Below, in pieces: positions 52,714 to 61,221 of a DNA stretch of 64,000 nt. The DNA comes from Arthrobacter sp. M2012083 (lineage in GTDB: Bacteria > Actinomycetota > Actinomycetes > Actinomycetales > Micrococcaceae), in the NCBI RefSeq assembly GCF_000281065.1, contig NZ_AKKK01000006.1, forward strand, positions 1 through 64,000, read 5' to 3'. Every line of letters begins with the position of its first letter. Position 1 is the first letter of the stretch. Position numbers and translations under genes: made by a program. A model generated the notes under the pieces. The model saw only the letters and a program-made list of their open reading frames with translations, had not been told where the DNA came from and did not search any database.

Positions 52714-53499
52714 ATGAAAGGGCACGCGACTGCACCGGCGCCAGCTGGATCGTTCCTTCCGGATACCCGTGGCATCAGGGCGAACATCGGCGGGTGGGCG
52801 CAGCTGAGCGTGGTTCAATACTTCGTGGCCGAGGCCGCCGTGATCGAGGCCTGGGCAGGTCCAGAGCCCTACAGCAGGGCCACCGGATTCATCAGTGACC
52901 TCGGAGCAATCTCTTGCGGGATCTATGAGGACAGAGCCGTCTGCTCGCCTCTGCACTGGCTGATGAATGCCTCGTTCGTGGTTCAAGGCCTGGCGCTGGT
53001 CCTCGGTGCGTTGTTTTTGACGGCAGGGTTGCTGAGTGTGGCCGCGCGGCCCGGAGTAACGGCACGACGATTTCGAGCTGTTGCGGACGACTCTCCTCAG
53101 ACGCGGGTCCTGACCGTGCCCTGGATCCTGGCTGTCGCCATCCGGATCCTCACCGGTGTCGCCGGGGTGGGAACGGTCCTGGTGGGGCTGGTTCCCGAAG
53201 ACCTTGGCTCGCCCTGGCACTTTGCGGGCGCACTGATGTTCTTCATCGGGGGAGGGTTTGCACTGCTCCTGTTGGGCATCCTGTGGTTCCGGCAAACCCC
53301 GATCAGTTGGTTCCTCGCTGCCTGCGGGCTGGTTTGCATTGGCGCCTTGGTCATAGGCGGGGTTACCGGGATGGAGGTGCCCCAGCCGGGTTTGCTGGAG
53401 CGGTTCATGGGCTACCCGGTGACCATCGGCTTGGCAGCGGCCGGTTTGGTGATTGCCCAGCGTGTCCACACGGAACGGAAAGCACTCAGGGCCGGCTGA
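52714..53499 (+). CDS. DUF998 membrane protein
   Basis: A 261-residue protein with about six hydrophobic helices and the DUF998 features (conserved N-terminal helix and SDLGAISC turn). Function unknown. No ribosome site; TAGGCT (52701-52706) ends 7 nt before the ATG, suggesting a leaderless transcript. Its 3' end overlaps the convergent lipoprotein gene by 14 bp. Confidence 0.82.
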   Translation: MKGHATAPAPAGSFLPDTRGIRANIGGWAQLSVVQYFVAEAAVIEAWAGPEPYSRATGFISDLGAISCGIYEDRAVCSPLHWLMNASFVVQGLALVLGALFLTAGLLSVAARPGVTARRFRAVADDSPQTRVLTVPWILAVAIRILTGVAGVGTVLVGLVPEDLGSPWHFAGALMFFIGGGFALLLLGILWFRQTPISWFLAACGLVCIGALVIGGVTGMEVPQPGLLERFMGYPVTIGLAAAGLVIAQRVHTERKALRAG

Positions 53500-53911
53500 G
53501 GAAGTACTCGCGGAAGCTGTTGAGGGAGGAACCGCCCGAGTAGCCCAGATCTCCCGCGCTGGCGGACACGGCATCGTCCGGTGAAAAGATACTGACCCCG
53601 AACGTACCGGACTGAAGCTCCTCCGTCTCTTCGAGCATGGGGGGAAGCGCGTTCCCGAGCACGTCAGCGAGGACGTCCGCGTCGTGGCTGCTTCCGACCA
53701 ACTTGATGGTGATGAAATTTCCGGACGTGTTCATATTGACGTTGAGCTTTGCGGACTCAACTCCGGGTACCGACAATGCGGCTGCCTCCAGTTCTTTGCC
53801 CAGGCGCTCCGCTTTGGACGGGCCTCCGAGGCCGCAGGCGGACGCGCTCAAGATGAACAGGCCCATGGCTAAAGCTGAAACGGCGGGTTTGAAGAACCGT
53901 CGGAAGCTCAC
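53486..53911 (-). CDS. Putative lipoprotein
   Basis: A 141-residue exported protein. Signal peptide with lipobox SASAC (LFILSASACGLGGPSK), then a small alpha/beta domain (ESAKLNVNMNTSGNFITIKL, HDADVLADVLGNALPPML). No family recognised. GTG start overlaps the upstream gene's stop by 4 bp (GTGA), so it is translationally coupled to the four-helix membrane protein. Probably an envelope protein; role unknown. Confidence 0.75.
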   Translation of the reverse strand: MSFRRFFKPAVSALAMGLFILSASACGLGGPSKAERLGKELEAAALSVPGVESAKLNVNMNTSGNFITIKLVGSSHDADVLADVLGNALPPMLEETEELQSGTFGVSIFSPDDAVSASAGDLGYSGGSSLNSFREYFLSRP

Positions 53912-54540
53912 TGCTTGGGGCTCTTCTTGCCCAGGAACACTGCCAGCACGCCGCACAGGAGACTGATCAGGAACAGCACCCACGACGCGACGGTGACGGC
54001 TGAGGCCAACGCCACCGAACCGGCGTCGGGCGTTTCCGCGGCCAGCACGGAATCAATGGCGACATTGGACCACAGGTGGGCAACGGCGAACAGCAGGGGA
54101 GCGGCCCACATAGCCCAACGCCACGATTTTTGCGCCACATTGGTGCCGATCAGCAGGAGCCAACTGAAGCCGAAGATCAGCGGAAACAGCGTACCGGCAG
54201 TCTTGTGGACGTAATTGAGCTGGCCGCGCGCCGACTCATCCATGGCCTCCCGAAGCTGGACGATGTAGTCCTGTGAGAAGCCGCCAATCAGCGAATCCGG
54301 CATCGCCAGGCCGCCGGAGAGCTGTGTCATCTGGTTCAGGGTGAGCAGGTGCAGGTACCAGAACAGGAACAGGCTGGCCACGACACCCGCGATCACAATG
54401 AGTTTGGAGTTGCTCTGCGCCTTTTGTGGAGTGCGCTGCGTGGTGTTGTTGATCACAGGAGGCAGCGAGTGGTCGGGAACCACTGCCTTTGCTCCGTGCT
54501 TCTTGACGCGCTGGGCTGGTGTCTTGGCCATGTCATCCAT
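53908..54540 (-). CDS. Membrane protein, lipoprotein partner
   Basis: A 210-residue protein: basic cytosolic N-terminus (to about 44), then four hydrophobic helices (about 45-67, 115-135, 140-160, 175-200). A region of about 45 residues between helices 1 and 2 faces the outside. No family recognised. ATG at 54540 has GGCGGA close upstream; another ATG is three codons on. Coupled to the lipoprotein gene by a 4-bp overlap; divergent from the inositol-phosphatase gene, whose promoter overlaps its 5' end. Confidence 0.7.
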   Translation of the reverse strand: MDDMAKTPAQRVKKHGAKAVVPDHSLPPVINNTTQRTPQKAQSNSKLIVIAGVVASLFLFWYLHLLTLNQMTQLSGGLAMPDSLIGGFSQDYIVQLREAMDESARGQLNYVHKTAGTLFPLIFGFSWLLLIGTNVAQKSWRWAMWAAPLLFAVAHLWSNVAIDSVLAAETPDAGSVALASAVTVASWVLFLISLLCGVLAVFLGKKSPKQ

Positions 54541-54552
54541 TATTCCGCCACA

Positions 54553-54558
54553 TAAGCT
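54553..54558 (+). promoter_or_regulatory. Leaderless -10 of the inositol-phosphatase gene
   Basis: TAAGCT ends 6 nt before the ATG and no Shine-Dalgarno is present, so transcription should begin at the start codon. Confidence 0.55.
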
Positions 54559-54564
54559 GGATCC

Positions 54565-55410
54565 ATGACCACCGGCAGGCACACAGCAACTGAACTCGAT
54601 CCTTCACTCGATGACTACCAACTGGCCAGCGCCTTGGTCCGCGAGGCGGGCCAGCTGGCGCTGCTCATGCGGATGGGCGGACTGCAGGGCGAACGCAAGA
54701 CGTCAGTGTCCGACGTCGTCACAGCAGCCGATCACGCGGCCGAGGCTTACGTCCTGGAACAGTTGCGGCGCTGCCGTCCGGAAGACGGCATCCTCGGCGA
54801 GGAGGGTGCCTCCGTTGCGGGGACGAGCGGCCGGACCTGGGTGATCGACCCCGTCGACGGCACGTACAACTTCCTGCACGGGTCCACGTACTGGTGCTCG
54901 GCCATCGCCCTCAAGCGCGACGATTCCGATCACGGCGGCAACCCGGTTGCCGACCCGGACGTGTTGCTCGGGGCCATCTACCAGCCCGAACTGGATAAGC
55001 TCTGGCTGGGAGGGGAAGAGCGCCCGGCCACCTTGAACGGCGAGGCGATCACCGGTTCGGGCGACCTCCCCGTTGGCCAAATCTCCGCGGCGACGTACAT
55101 CCACCCCACTTGGCTAGCAGACCCCCGGGCCGCCATGCCCTGGCATGCGGCCGCAGTCTCCGCGGCGTCCCTGCGCATGTTCGGTTCAGGCTCCTGCGAC
55201 CTCGGCCGCGTGGCTGACGGGGAGCTCGGCTGCTGGTTCCAGCACAGTTGCCCGGAATGGGACTGGCTGCCCGGGAAGGCGATCGTCCGCGCTGCCGGCG
55301 GGGACACCGCCGTCGTGCAGGTCAACGGATTGAATTGGTTCGTGGCGGGAGGCCCGACGGCGGTGCACGAGTTGAGCGCCGCCCTCACCTCTGTTCCCCA
55401 ATTTGCCTAG
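54565..55410 (+). CDS. Inositol monophosphatase family enzyme
   Basis: A 281-residue Mg2+-dependent phosphatase. Metal-binding motifs GEEGAS, WVIDPVDGTYNF and WDWLPGKAIVRAAGG are all present, so it should hydrolyse inositol phosphate, histidinol phosphate or 3'-phosphoadenosine phosphate; which one is not decidable. Some actinobacterial members are histidinol-phosphatases (HisN). It appears to be monocistronic with its own leaderless promoter; pcrA follows after 65 bp and has its own weaker promoter. Confidence 0.88.
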   Translation: MTTGRHTATELDPSLDDYQLASALVREAGQLALLMRMGGLQGERKTSVSDVVTAADHAAEAYVLEQLRRCRPEDGILGEEGASVAGTSGRTWVIDPVDGTYNFLHGSTYWCSAIALKRDDSDHGGNPVADPDVLLGAIYQPELDKLWLGGEERPATLNGEAITGSGDLPVGQISAATYIHPTWLADPRAAMPWHAAAVSAASLRMFGSGSCDLGRVADGELGCWFQHSCPEWDWLPGKAIVRAAGGDTAVVQVNGLNWFVAGGPTAVHELSAALTSVPQFA

Positions 55411-55475
55411 CATCCGCTGCTGCTGACCACGGCGACCTTATAGTGTCAGGGGCACCGCCTAGACTGGTAGGCACC

Positions 55476-58022
55476 ATGGATATGTTGTTTGACCCCTATG
55501 CAGACGGACCCTTCAAAGCTGGCACCAAAGCCGCAGTCAAGGCTGCCCCGGAGCTTTCCCATTCCGGCGGAGGTGCCTCCGGGCCCCGCCTCCAAGAGGG
55601 AACCGGTGGGCCGGGGAACGCTCCCCAAGCGCCCGCCCCAGGAGGATGGGGCAATCAGGGTGCCCACGGGTTGCCGACCGCTGAGGCGCTTCTCCAGGGA
55701 CTGAATCCGCAGCAGGAAGAGGCTGTGAAGCACGCCGGAAGCCCCCTACTGATCGTTGCGGGGGCAGGCTCGGGGAAGACCCGTGTACTGAGTAACCGGA
55801 TCGCCTACCTCATTGCCACCAAGCGGGCGCACCACGGCGAAATCCTGGCCATCACCTTCACCAACAAGGCGGCGGCGGAAATGCGGGAACGTATCGAAGC
55901 CTTGGTCGGTGCCCGTGCGAAGGGCATGTGGATCTCAACGTTCCACTCGTCCTGCGTACGCATCCTGCGCCGGGAAGCTGCCAACGTCGGGCTGAATTCG
56001 AACTTCTCCATCTATGACTCCGCTGATTCACTGCGGTTGATCACACTCGTGGCAAAGAACCTGGACCTGGATCCCAAGAAGTTCGCACCGAAGGCCATCC
56101 AGCACAAGATTTCGGCGCTCAAGAACGAGCTTATTGATGCCGACTCCTATGTCTCCTCGGCAAACCACAACGACCCCTTCGAACAGGCTGTGGCCGAGGT
56201 GTTCAAGGGCTACACACAGCGTCTCCGGCAAGCCAATGCGATGGACTTCGATGACCTCATCGCCGAAACCGTGTACATGTTCCGGGCCTTCCCGGCGCTC
56301 GCGGAATCCTACCGGCGCCGCTTCCGCCACGTGTTGGTGGACGAGTACCAGGACACCAACCACGCGCAGTACGCACTGGTCAGGGAAATCGTGGGCTTGG
56401 GAACGGACACGGACGTAGCCCCCAGCGAACTGACTGTGGTGGGCGATTCCGATCAGTCCATTTACGCTTTCCGTGGCGCGGACATCCGCAACATTGTGGA
56501 GTTTGAGCACGACTACCCGAACGCCCGCACCATCAAACTGGAGCAGAACTACCGCTCCACGCAGAACATCCTCAGCGCAGCCAATTCGGTGATCTCCCGC
56601 AATCCCAACCGCCAGGAAAAGCGGTTGTGGACCGCGGAAGGTGACGGCGAGAAAATTATTGGCTACGTGGGTGAGAACGAACACGACGAAGCCCAGTTCA
56701 TCGCCAAGGAAATCGACCGGCTGCAGGATGAGGAAGGCTTGCGTCCGGGAGACGTCGCCATCTTCTACCGCACCAATGCACAGTCGCGTTCCATTGAGGA
56801 CGTTCTGGTCCGGGTGGGACTGCCGTACAAGGTTGTTGGTGGGACGCGCTTCTATGAGCGCAAGGAAATCAAGGATGCCCTGGCCTACCTGCGTGTCCTG
56901 GTGAACCCGGACGACGACGTCAACCTCCGCAGGGTACTGAACGAACCCAAACGCGGGATCGGTGATCGTGCTGAGGGCGCTGTGGCCGCCTTGGCCGAAC
57001 GGGAACGCACCTCGTTCATGGCCGCTGCGCGCCGTGCTGACCAAGCGCCCGGCATGGCCACGCGCTCCGTCAATGCCGTCCTGGGATTCGTTAAGCTGCT
57101 CGATGACCTTGCCGAGGTAGCCTCCGGCTCCGGTGCTGCCGCTGCGTTGGAAGCCGTCCTTGAACAGACCGGCTACTTGGCGGGGCTGCGCGCCAGCAAC
57201 GATCCCCAAGATGAATCCCGGGTGGAGAACCTAGCCGAACTGGTGGCCGTGGTCCGGGAATACGAGCGCGACAATCCGGACGGTTCGCTCGGCGAATTCC
57301 TGGAGCAGGTCTCACTGGTGGCCGACGCCGACCAGATCCCGGATGCCCCGGGTGCGGACATCGATGCTGCCGTCGCGGAAGCCAAGCGGATGGGCGTTGT
57401 CACGCTCATGACGCTGCACACCGCCAAGGGCTTGGAGTTCCCGGTGGTGTTCCTCACCGGCATGGAGCACGGCATCTTCCCGCACCAACGCTCCGCCACG
57501 GATCCCAAGGAACTCGCGGAAGAACGGCGCCTGGCCTACGTGGGCCTTACCAGGGCGCGCAAACGTCTTTACGTCACCCGGTCAGAGGTCCGCAGCATGT
57601 GGGGCCAGAGCCAGTACAACCCCGCCAGCCAGTTCCTGGAGGAGATTCCTTCCGAGCTGGTGGAATGGAAGCGCGAAGGAATGAGCCGTCAAGCCGCGGG
57701 TGGCTGGGGGAGCGCCCCCATCGGGTCCAACCGCTACGGTGGTTCATTCTGGGGTGCGGGCACCTCCCGCGGTGCTGCTGCTAGCCCAACCGCAGGTTTC
57801 GACGCCGACGTCCCCGCCGCCGTCGTACGCAACAGGGTCCAGCCGCAAAAGGAAGTCATTTCCGTGGTGGTGGGGGACAAAGTCAACCACACGAGCTTCG
57901 GCAACGGCGTGGTGCTGGGCATCGAAGGCGCAGGGGACAAGACGGTTGCGAAGGTGAAATTCGACGTCGGCGAGAAGCGGCTGCTGTTGCGGTACGCGCC
58001 CCTGACCAAACTCGATGCATGA
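55476..58022 (+). CDS. pcrA: ATP-dependent DNA helicase UvrD/PcrA
   Basis: An 848-residue superfamily 1 helicase for nucleotide excision repair and replication fork repair. A Gly/Pro-rich N-terminus (about 1-65) precedes the first RecA-like domain with Walker A AGAGSGKT (about 95-102), DEYQDTN, the QxxR-like DSDQSIYAFRGAD, the second domain with TLHTAKGLEFPVVFLTGME, and a C-terminal Tudor-like domain about 795-848 (VGDKVNHTSFGNGVVLGIEG) typical of PcrA. The ATG is preceded by TAGACT 10 nt upstream and has no ribosome site. Overlaps or nearly abuts the lipoprotein gene. Confidence 0.95.
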   Translation: MDMLFDPYADGPFKAGTKAAVKAAPELSHSGGGASGPRLQEGTGGPGNAPQAPAPGGWGNQGAHGLPTAEALLQGLNPQQEEAVKHAGSPLLIVAGAGSGKTRVLSNRIAYLIATKRAHHGEILAITFTNKAAAEMRERIEALVGARAKGMWISTFHSSCVRILRREAANVGLNSNFSIYDSADSLRLITLVAKNLDLDPKKFAPKAIQHKISALKNELIDADSYVSSANHNDPFEQAVAEVFKGYTQRLRQANAMDFDDLIAETVYMFRAFPALAESYRRRFRHVLVDEYQDTNHAQYALVREIVGLGTDTDVAPSELTVVGDSDQSIYAFRGADIRNIVEFEHDYPNARTIKLEQNYRSTQNILSAANSVISRNPNRQEKRLWTAEGDGEKIIGYVGENEHDEAQFIAKEIDRLQDEEGLRPGDVAIFYRTNAQSRSIEDVLVRVGLPYKVVGGTRFYERKEIKDALAYLRVLVNPDDDVNLRRVLNEPKRGIGDRAEGAVAALAERERTSFMAAARRADQAPGMATRSVNAVLGFVKLLDDLAEVASGSGAAAALEAVLEQTGYLAGLRASNDPQDESRVENLAELVAVVREYERDNPDGSLGEFLEQVSLVADADQIPDAPGADIDAAVAEAKRMGVVTLMTLHTAKGLEFPVVFLTGMEHGIFPHQRSATDPKELAEERRLAYVGLTRARKRLYVTRSEVRSMWGQSQYNPASQFLEEIPSELVEWKREGMSRQAAGGWGSAPIGSNRYGGSFWGAGTSRGAAASPTAGFDADVPAAVVRNRVQPQKEVISVVVGDKVNHTSFGNGVVLGIEGAGDKTVAKVKFDVGEKRLLLRYAPLTKLDA

Positions 58023-58045
58023 AGCGGCACGGCATAATGAGGGGC

Positions 58046-58735
58046 ATGCGACGGACTGTTTGGGGGGTACTGGCCGCCTTCATCATGGTGCTGGCCACGG
58101 GATGCTCCTTCGCCACTGAAGATCCCAACTATGTGCCACCGGCTCCTTTGCCGCCGCTGGAGCAGCTCCAACAGGTTCCTGTCACTGAGCAGACCACCCT
58201 GTCCGCGGGCGAGGATGTTACGGCGTTCGTCACCGCCGACAAGAACATCGTGTGCGCCCTGACATCTTCCCGGGGAGGGCACCTCAACCTGCCCTACGAG
58301 GCCAACTCCTACTCTGACGCGGCCAACAACAAGTTCGCGGTTGTTCCGGTGGCCCACTGCGAGCTGGCCAAGTATGCCAAACCGGACCTGGATGACATTG
58401 CGGAGGACTGCGCGGGAACTGGCCTTGGCTACCTCGGCGGGACAGCGCTGCTGACTCCTGAGAAGGCGGTCTACGGCTCATGTCGTTCCGGCGTAACACA
58501 AATGGAGTCGGAGTTCGGGCCGAAGGGCAGTGGTGGCGGTCCCATTTCCAAACTCCGGGAACTTCCGGACGGGCAGAACATCGAGCGCAACGGTCTCCGG
58601 TGTTCGGCCTATAACGGCGGTGTTGCCTGCGGAAACGTCTCAGGTGGCGTGGCATTCTTCGTGAACCGCGAGGGATACCAGTTGATTTCCGACGGCGGCA
58701 AAACGGTCCGCGGGAACCTGAAAGAGGCGTCCTGA
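58046..58735 (+). CDS. Putative lipoprotein
   Basis: A 229-residue exported protein. Signal peptide MRRTVWGVLAAFIMVLATGC ends in a lipobox (ATGC), followed by a Pro-rich stretch and a beta-rich domain with several cysteines (NIVCALTSS, AHCELAKY, AEDCAGT, YGSCRSG, GLRCSAYNGGVACG). I do not recognise a function. I chose the third ATG because CATAAT ends 7 nt before it and it gives the cleanest signal peptide; the ATG at 58019 would overlap pcrA by 4 bp and remains possible. A terminator follows. Confidence 0.78.
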   Translation: MRRTVWGVLAAFIMVLATGCSFATEDPNYVPPAPLPPLEQLQQVPVTEQTTLSAGEDVTAFVTADKNIVCALTSSRGGHLNLPYEANSYSDAANNKFAVVPVAHCELAKYAKPDLDDIAEDCAGTGLGYLGGTALLTPEKAVYGSCRSGVTQMESEFGPKGSGGGPISKLRELPDGQNIERNGLRCSAYNGGVACGNVSGGVAFFVNREGYQLISDGGKTVRGNLKEAS

Positions 58736-58763
58736 ACCGCATCCGAACGCACTTCGACAGCCC

Positions 58764-58794
58764 AAAAACCGCGTCATTATGCGGTTTTTCTACA
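58764..58794. terminator. Bidirectional intrinsic terminator
   Basis: AAAAACCGC and GCGGTTTTT pair around an 8-nt loop (stem 58764-58772 with 58781-58789), with A and U tracts on both sides. Confidence 0.82.
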
Positions 58795-58999
58795 TCCGAT
58801 AGAAGTGTAAGGTTACTCACTTAACAGGTAGTGTGTAGCTGGCGGGACTCCTCAAAGGGCTAAAGTTCCGAGAGGACCTTACGCAATGTGACCGGCTTCA
58901 ATCCCGGTTGTTACCGCGTACTTTCCGCAGCTGGCTATCGCGGTCATCGCGGTTCCCGGCTGAACAGAAAACTACTTCGACGTAGAAGGACACTAAACC
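58795..58999 (+). other. sucCD leader region
   Basis: About 200 nt without a gene. TAGTGT at 58829-58834 might be the -10. GAAGGA lies just before the GTG of sucC. The direct repeat CGCGGTCATCGCGGT near 58936-58951 and scattered GC stretches could form structure, but no known regulatory RNA is recognised. Confidence 0.4.
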
Positions 59000-60169
59000 G
59001 TGGACCTGTTTGAATATCAGGCGCGCGATATGTTCGAGGCGCACGGTGTACCCGTGCTCGCCGGCATCGTGGCGCACACTCCTGAAGAAGCGAAGGCAGC
59101 TGCCGAGAAGATCGGCGGCGTAACTGTCGTCAAGGCACAGGTTAAGGTTGGTGGCCGCGGCAAGGCTGGCGGCGTCAAGGTTGCCAAGACCGCCGAAGAG
59201 GCACTTGAGCACTCCACCAACATCCTGGGCATGGACATCAAGGGCCACACCGTCAACAAGGTGATGATTGCCCAGGGTGCCGACATCGCCGAGGAATTCT
59301 ACTTCTCGGTCCTCCTGGACCGCGCCAACCGCAACTACCTGGCCATGTGCTCGGTGGAAGGCGGCATGGAAATCGAGCAGCTTGCAGTCGAGCGTCCCGA
59401 GGCCCTGGCCAAGATCGCCATCGACCCCGCTGTGGGCATCGACCAGGCCAAGGCTGACGAGATCGTTGCAGCCGCAGGTTTCGCCGAGGAACTGCGCGGC
59501 AAGGTGGCCGACGTCATTCTGAAGCTCTGGGACGTTTTCAAGAAGGAAGACGCAACCTTGGTTGAGGTCAACCCGCTGGTCCGCACCGGCGCAGGCGAGA
59601 TCGTTGCCCTCGATGGCAAGGTCTCCCTGGACGAGAACGCTGGCTTCCGCCACGTGCACCACGCACACCTGGAAGACAAGGACGCTGCTGACCCGCTTGA
59701 GGCCAAGGCCAAGGCGCAGGACCTCAACTACGTCAAGCTGGACGGCGAAGTAGGCATCATCGGCAACGGCGCCGGTCTTGTGATGTCCACTCTCGACGTC
59801 GTTGCTTACGCCGGCGAGAACCACGGCAACGTCAAGCCCGCCAACTTCCTGGACATCGGTGGTGGAGCATCCGCCGAGGTCATGGCCAACGGTCTGGACG
59901 TTATCCTTGGCGACTCCCAGGTCAAGAGCGTGTTCGTGAACGTCTTCGGTGGCATCACTGCTTGTGACGCCGTTGCCAAGGGCATCGTGGGTGCGCTGGC
60001 TGAGCTCGGTTCCTCCGCGAACAAGCCGCTGGTCGTTCGCCTCGACGGCAACAACGTTGAGGAAGGCCGCCGCATCCTGACCGAGGCCAACCACCCGCTG
60101 GTTACCCTGGCCGCCACCATGGACGAGGGCGCCGACAAGGCCGCCGAGCTCGCCAACGCAGCTAAGTAA
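59000..60169 (+). CDS. sucC: Succinyl-CoA synthetase beta subunit
   Basis: A 389-residue ATP-grasp subunit of the citric-acid-cycle enzyme that makes succinate plus ATP/GTP. N-terminal [19 protein letters not shown]-grasp [15 protein letters not shown], and the C-terminal ligase domain with [17 protein letters not shown] and [18 protein letters not shown] start with GAAGGA 10 nt upstream. sucD follows after 12 bp, so the two subunits are co-transcribed. Length is normal for the family. Confidence 0.97.
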   Translation: MDLFEYQARDMFEAHGVPVLAGIVAHTPEEAKAAAEKIGGVTVVKAQVKVGGRGKAGGVKVAKTAEEALEHSTNILGMDIKGHTVNKVMIAQGADIAEEFYFSVLLDRANRNYLAMCSVEGGMEIEQLAVERPEALAKIAIDPAVGIDQAKADEIVAAAGFAEELRGKVADVILKLWDVFKKEDATLVEVNPLVRTGAGEIVALDGKVSLDENAGFRHVHHAHLEDKDAADPLEAKAKAQDLNYVKLDGEVGIIGNGAGLVMSTLDVVAYAGENHGNVKPANFLDIGGGASAEVMANGLDVILGDSQVKSVFVNVFGGITACDAVAKGIVGALAELGSSANKPLVVRLDGNNVEEGRRILTEANHPLVTLAATMDEGADKAAELANAAK

Positions 60170-60181
60170 AGGGACGCGACA

Positions 60182-61084
60182 ATGTCTATCTACCTCAACA
60201 AGGACTCCAAGGTCATCGTTCAGGGCATCACCGGCGGCGAGGGCACCAAGCACACCGCCCTGATGCTCAAGGCCGGCACCAACATTGTTGGTGGCGTCAA
60301 CGCCCGCAAGGCCGGTACCACGGTCCTGCACGGCGACAAGGAAATCAACGTCTTCGGCACCGTCAAGGAAGCCATCGCTGAGACCGGCGCAGACGTCTCC
60401 ATCGTCTTCGTTCCCCCGGCATTCACCAAGGACGCCGTGGTTGAAGCCATCGAAGCCGGTATCGGCCTCGTTGTCGTCATCACCGAAGGTGTGCCGGTTC
60501 AGGACTCCGCCGAATTCTGGGCACTCGCCCAGTCCAAGGTGGACGCTGACGGCAAGCAGATCACCCGCATCATCGGACCGAACTGCCCCGGCATCATCAC
60601 CCCCGGCGAGGCCCTGGTTGGCATCACCCCGGCGAACATCACGGGCAAGGGCCCCATCGGCCTCGTGTCCAAGTCCGGTACCTTGACCTACCAGATGATG
60701 TACGAACTCCGCGACCTCGGCTTCTCCACCGCCATCGGCATCGGTGGCGACCCCATCATCGGCACCACGCACATCGACGCCCTGGCAGCCTTCGAAGCTG
60801 ATCCGGAAACCAAGGCAATCGTCATGATCGGTGAGATCGGTGGCGACGCTGAAGAGCGCGCAGCCGACTTCATCAAGGCCAACGTCACCAAGCCGGTTGT
60901 TGGCTACGTTGCCGGCTTCACCGCTCCCGAGGGTAAGACCATGGGTCACGCTGGCGCCATCGTGTCCGGTTCCGCCGGTACGGCCCAGGCCAAGAAGGAA
61001 GCTCTCGAAGCTGCTGGTGTAAAGGTCGGCAAGACGCCGTCCGAGACCGCCAAGCTGCTGCGCGAAGTTTACGCAACGCTCTAG
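60182..61084 (+). CDS. sucD: Succinyl-CoA synthetase alpha subunit
   Basis: A 300-residue subunit that carries the phosphohistidine and binds CoA. N-terminal Rossmann-type CoA-binding domain ([24 protein letters not shown]), [11 protein letters not shown], and the active His256 in [12 protein letters not shown]. Follows sucC by 12 bp with AAGGGACG as ribosome site. Ends just before a very strong terminator. Confidence 0.97.
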   Translation: MSIYLNKDSKVIVQGITGGEGTKHTALMLKAGTNIVGGVNARKAGTTVLHGDKEINVFGTVKEAIAETGADVSIVFVPPAFTKDAVVEAIEAGIGLVVVITEGVPVQDSAEFWALAQSKVDADGKQITRIIGPNCPGIITPGEALVGITPANITGKGPIGLVSKSGTLTYQMMYELRDLGFSTAIGIGGDPIIGTTHIDALAAFEADPETKAIVMIGEIGGDAEERAADFIKANVTKPVVGYVAGFTAPEGKTMGHAGAIVSGSAGTAQAKKEALEAAGVKVGKTPSETAKLLREVYATL

Positions 61085-61100
61085 CCTTTACAGCTGACTG

Positions 61101-61155
61101 ACGACGACGGCCCGTCACCTTCCCCACGGAAGGTGACGGGCCGTCGTCGTTCTTT
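61101..61155. terminator. 23-bp stem terminator after sucCD
   Basis: A perfect 23-bp inverted repeat (61101-61123 with 61128-61150) around a CCAC loop, followed by TTCTTTAA. It lies between convergent genes and may serve both. Confidence 0.9.
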
Positions 61156-61221
61156 AAGTTGGCTGACGCGGGCCGAAGAGTCTGGGGGAAAACTCCGACC
61201 CGCGCCAGGTTCATGGGCTGG

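Noticed and set aside
58898..60949. A 683-codon minus-strand frame opposite sucCD
   Set aside because: Shadow of sucC and sucD, with no recognisable domain or start signal.
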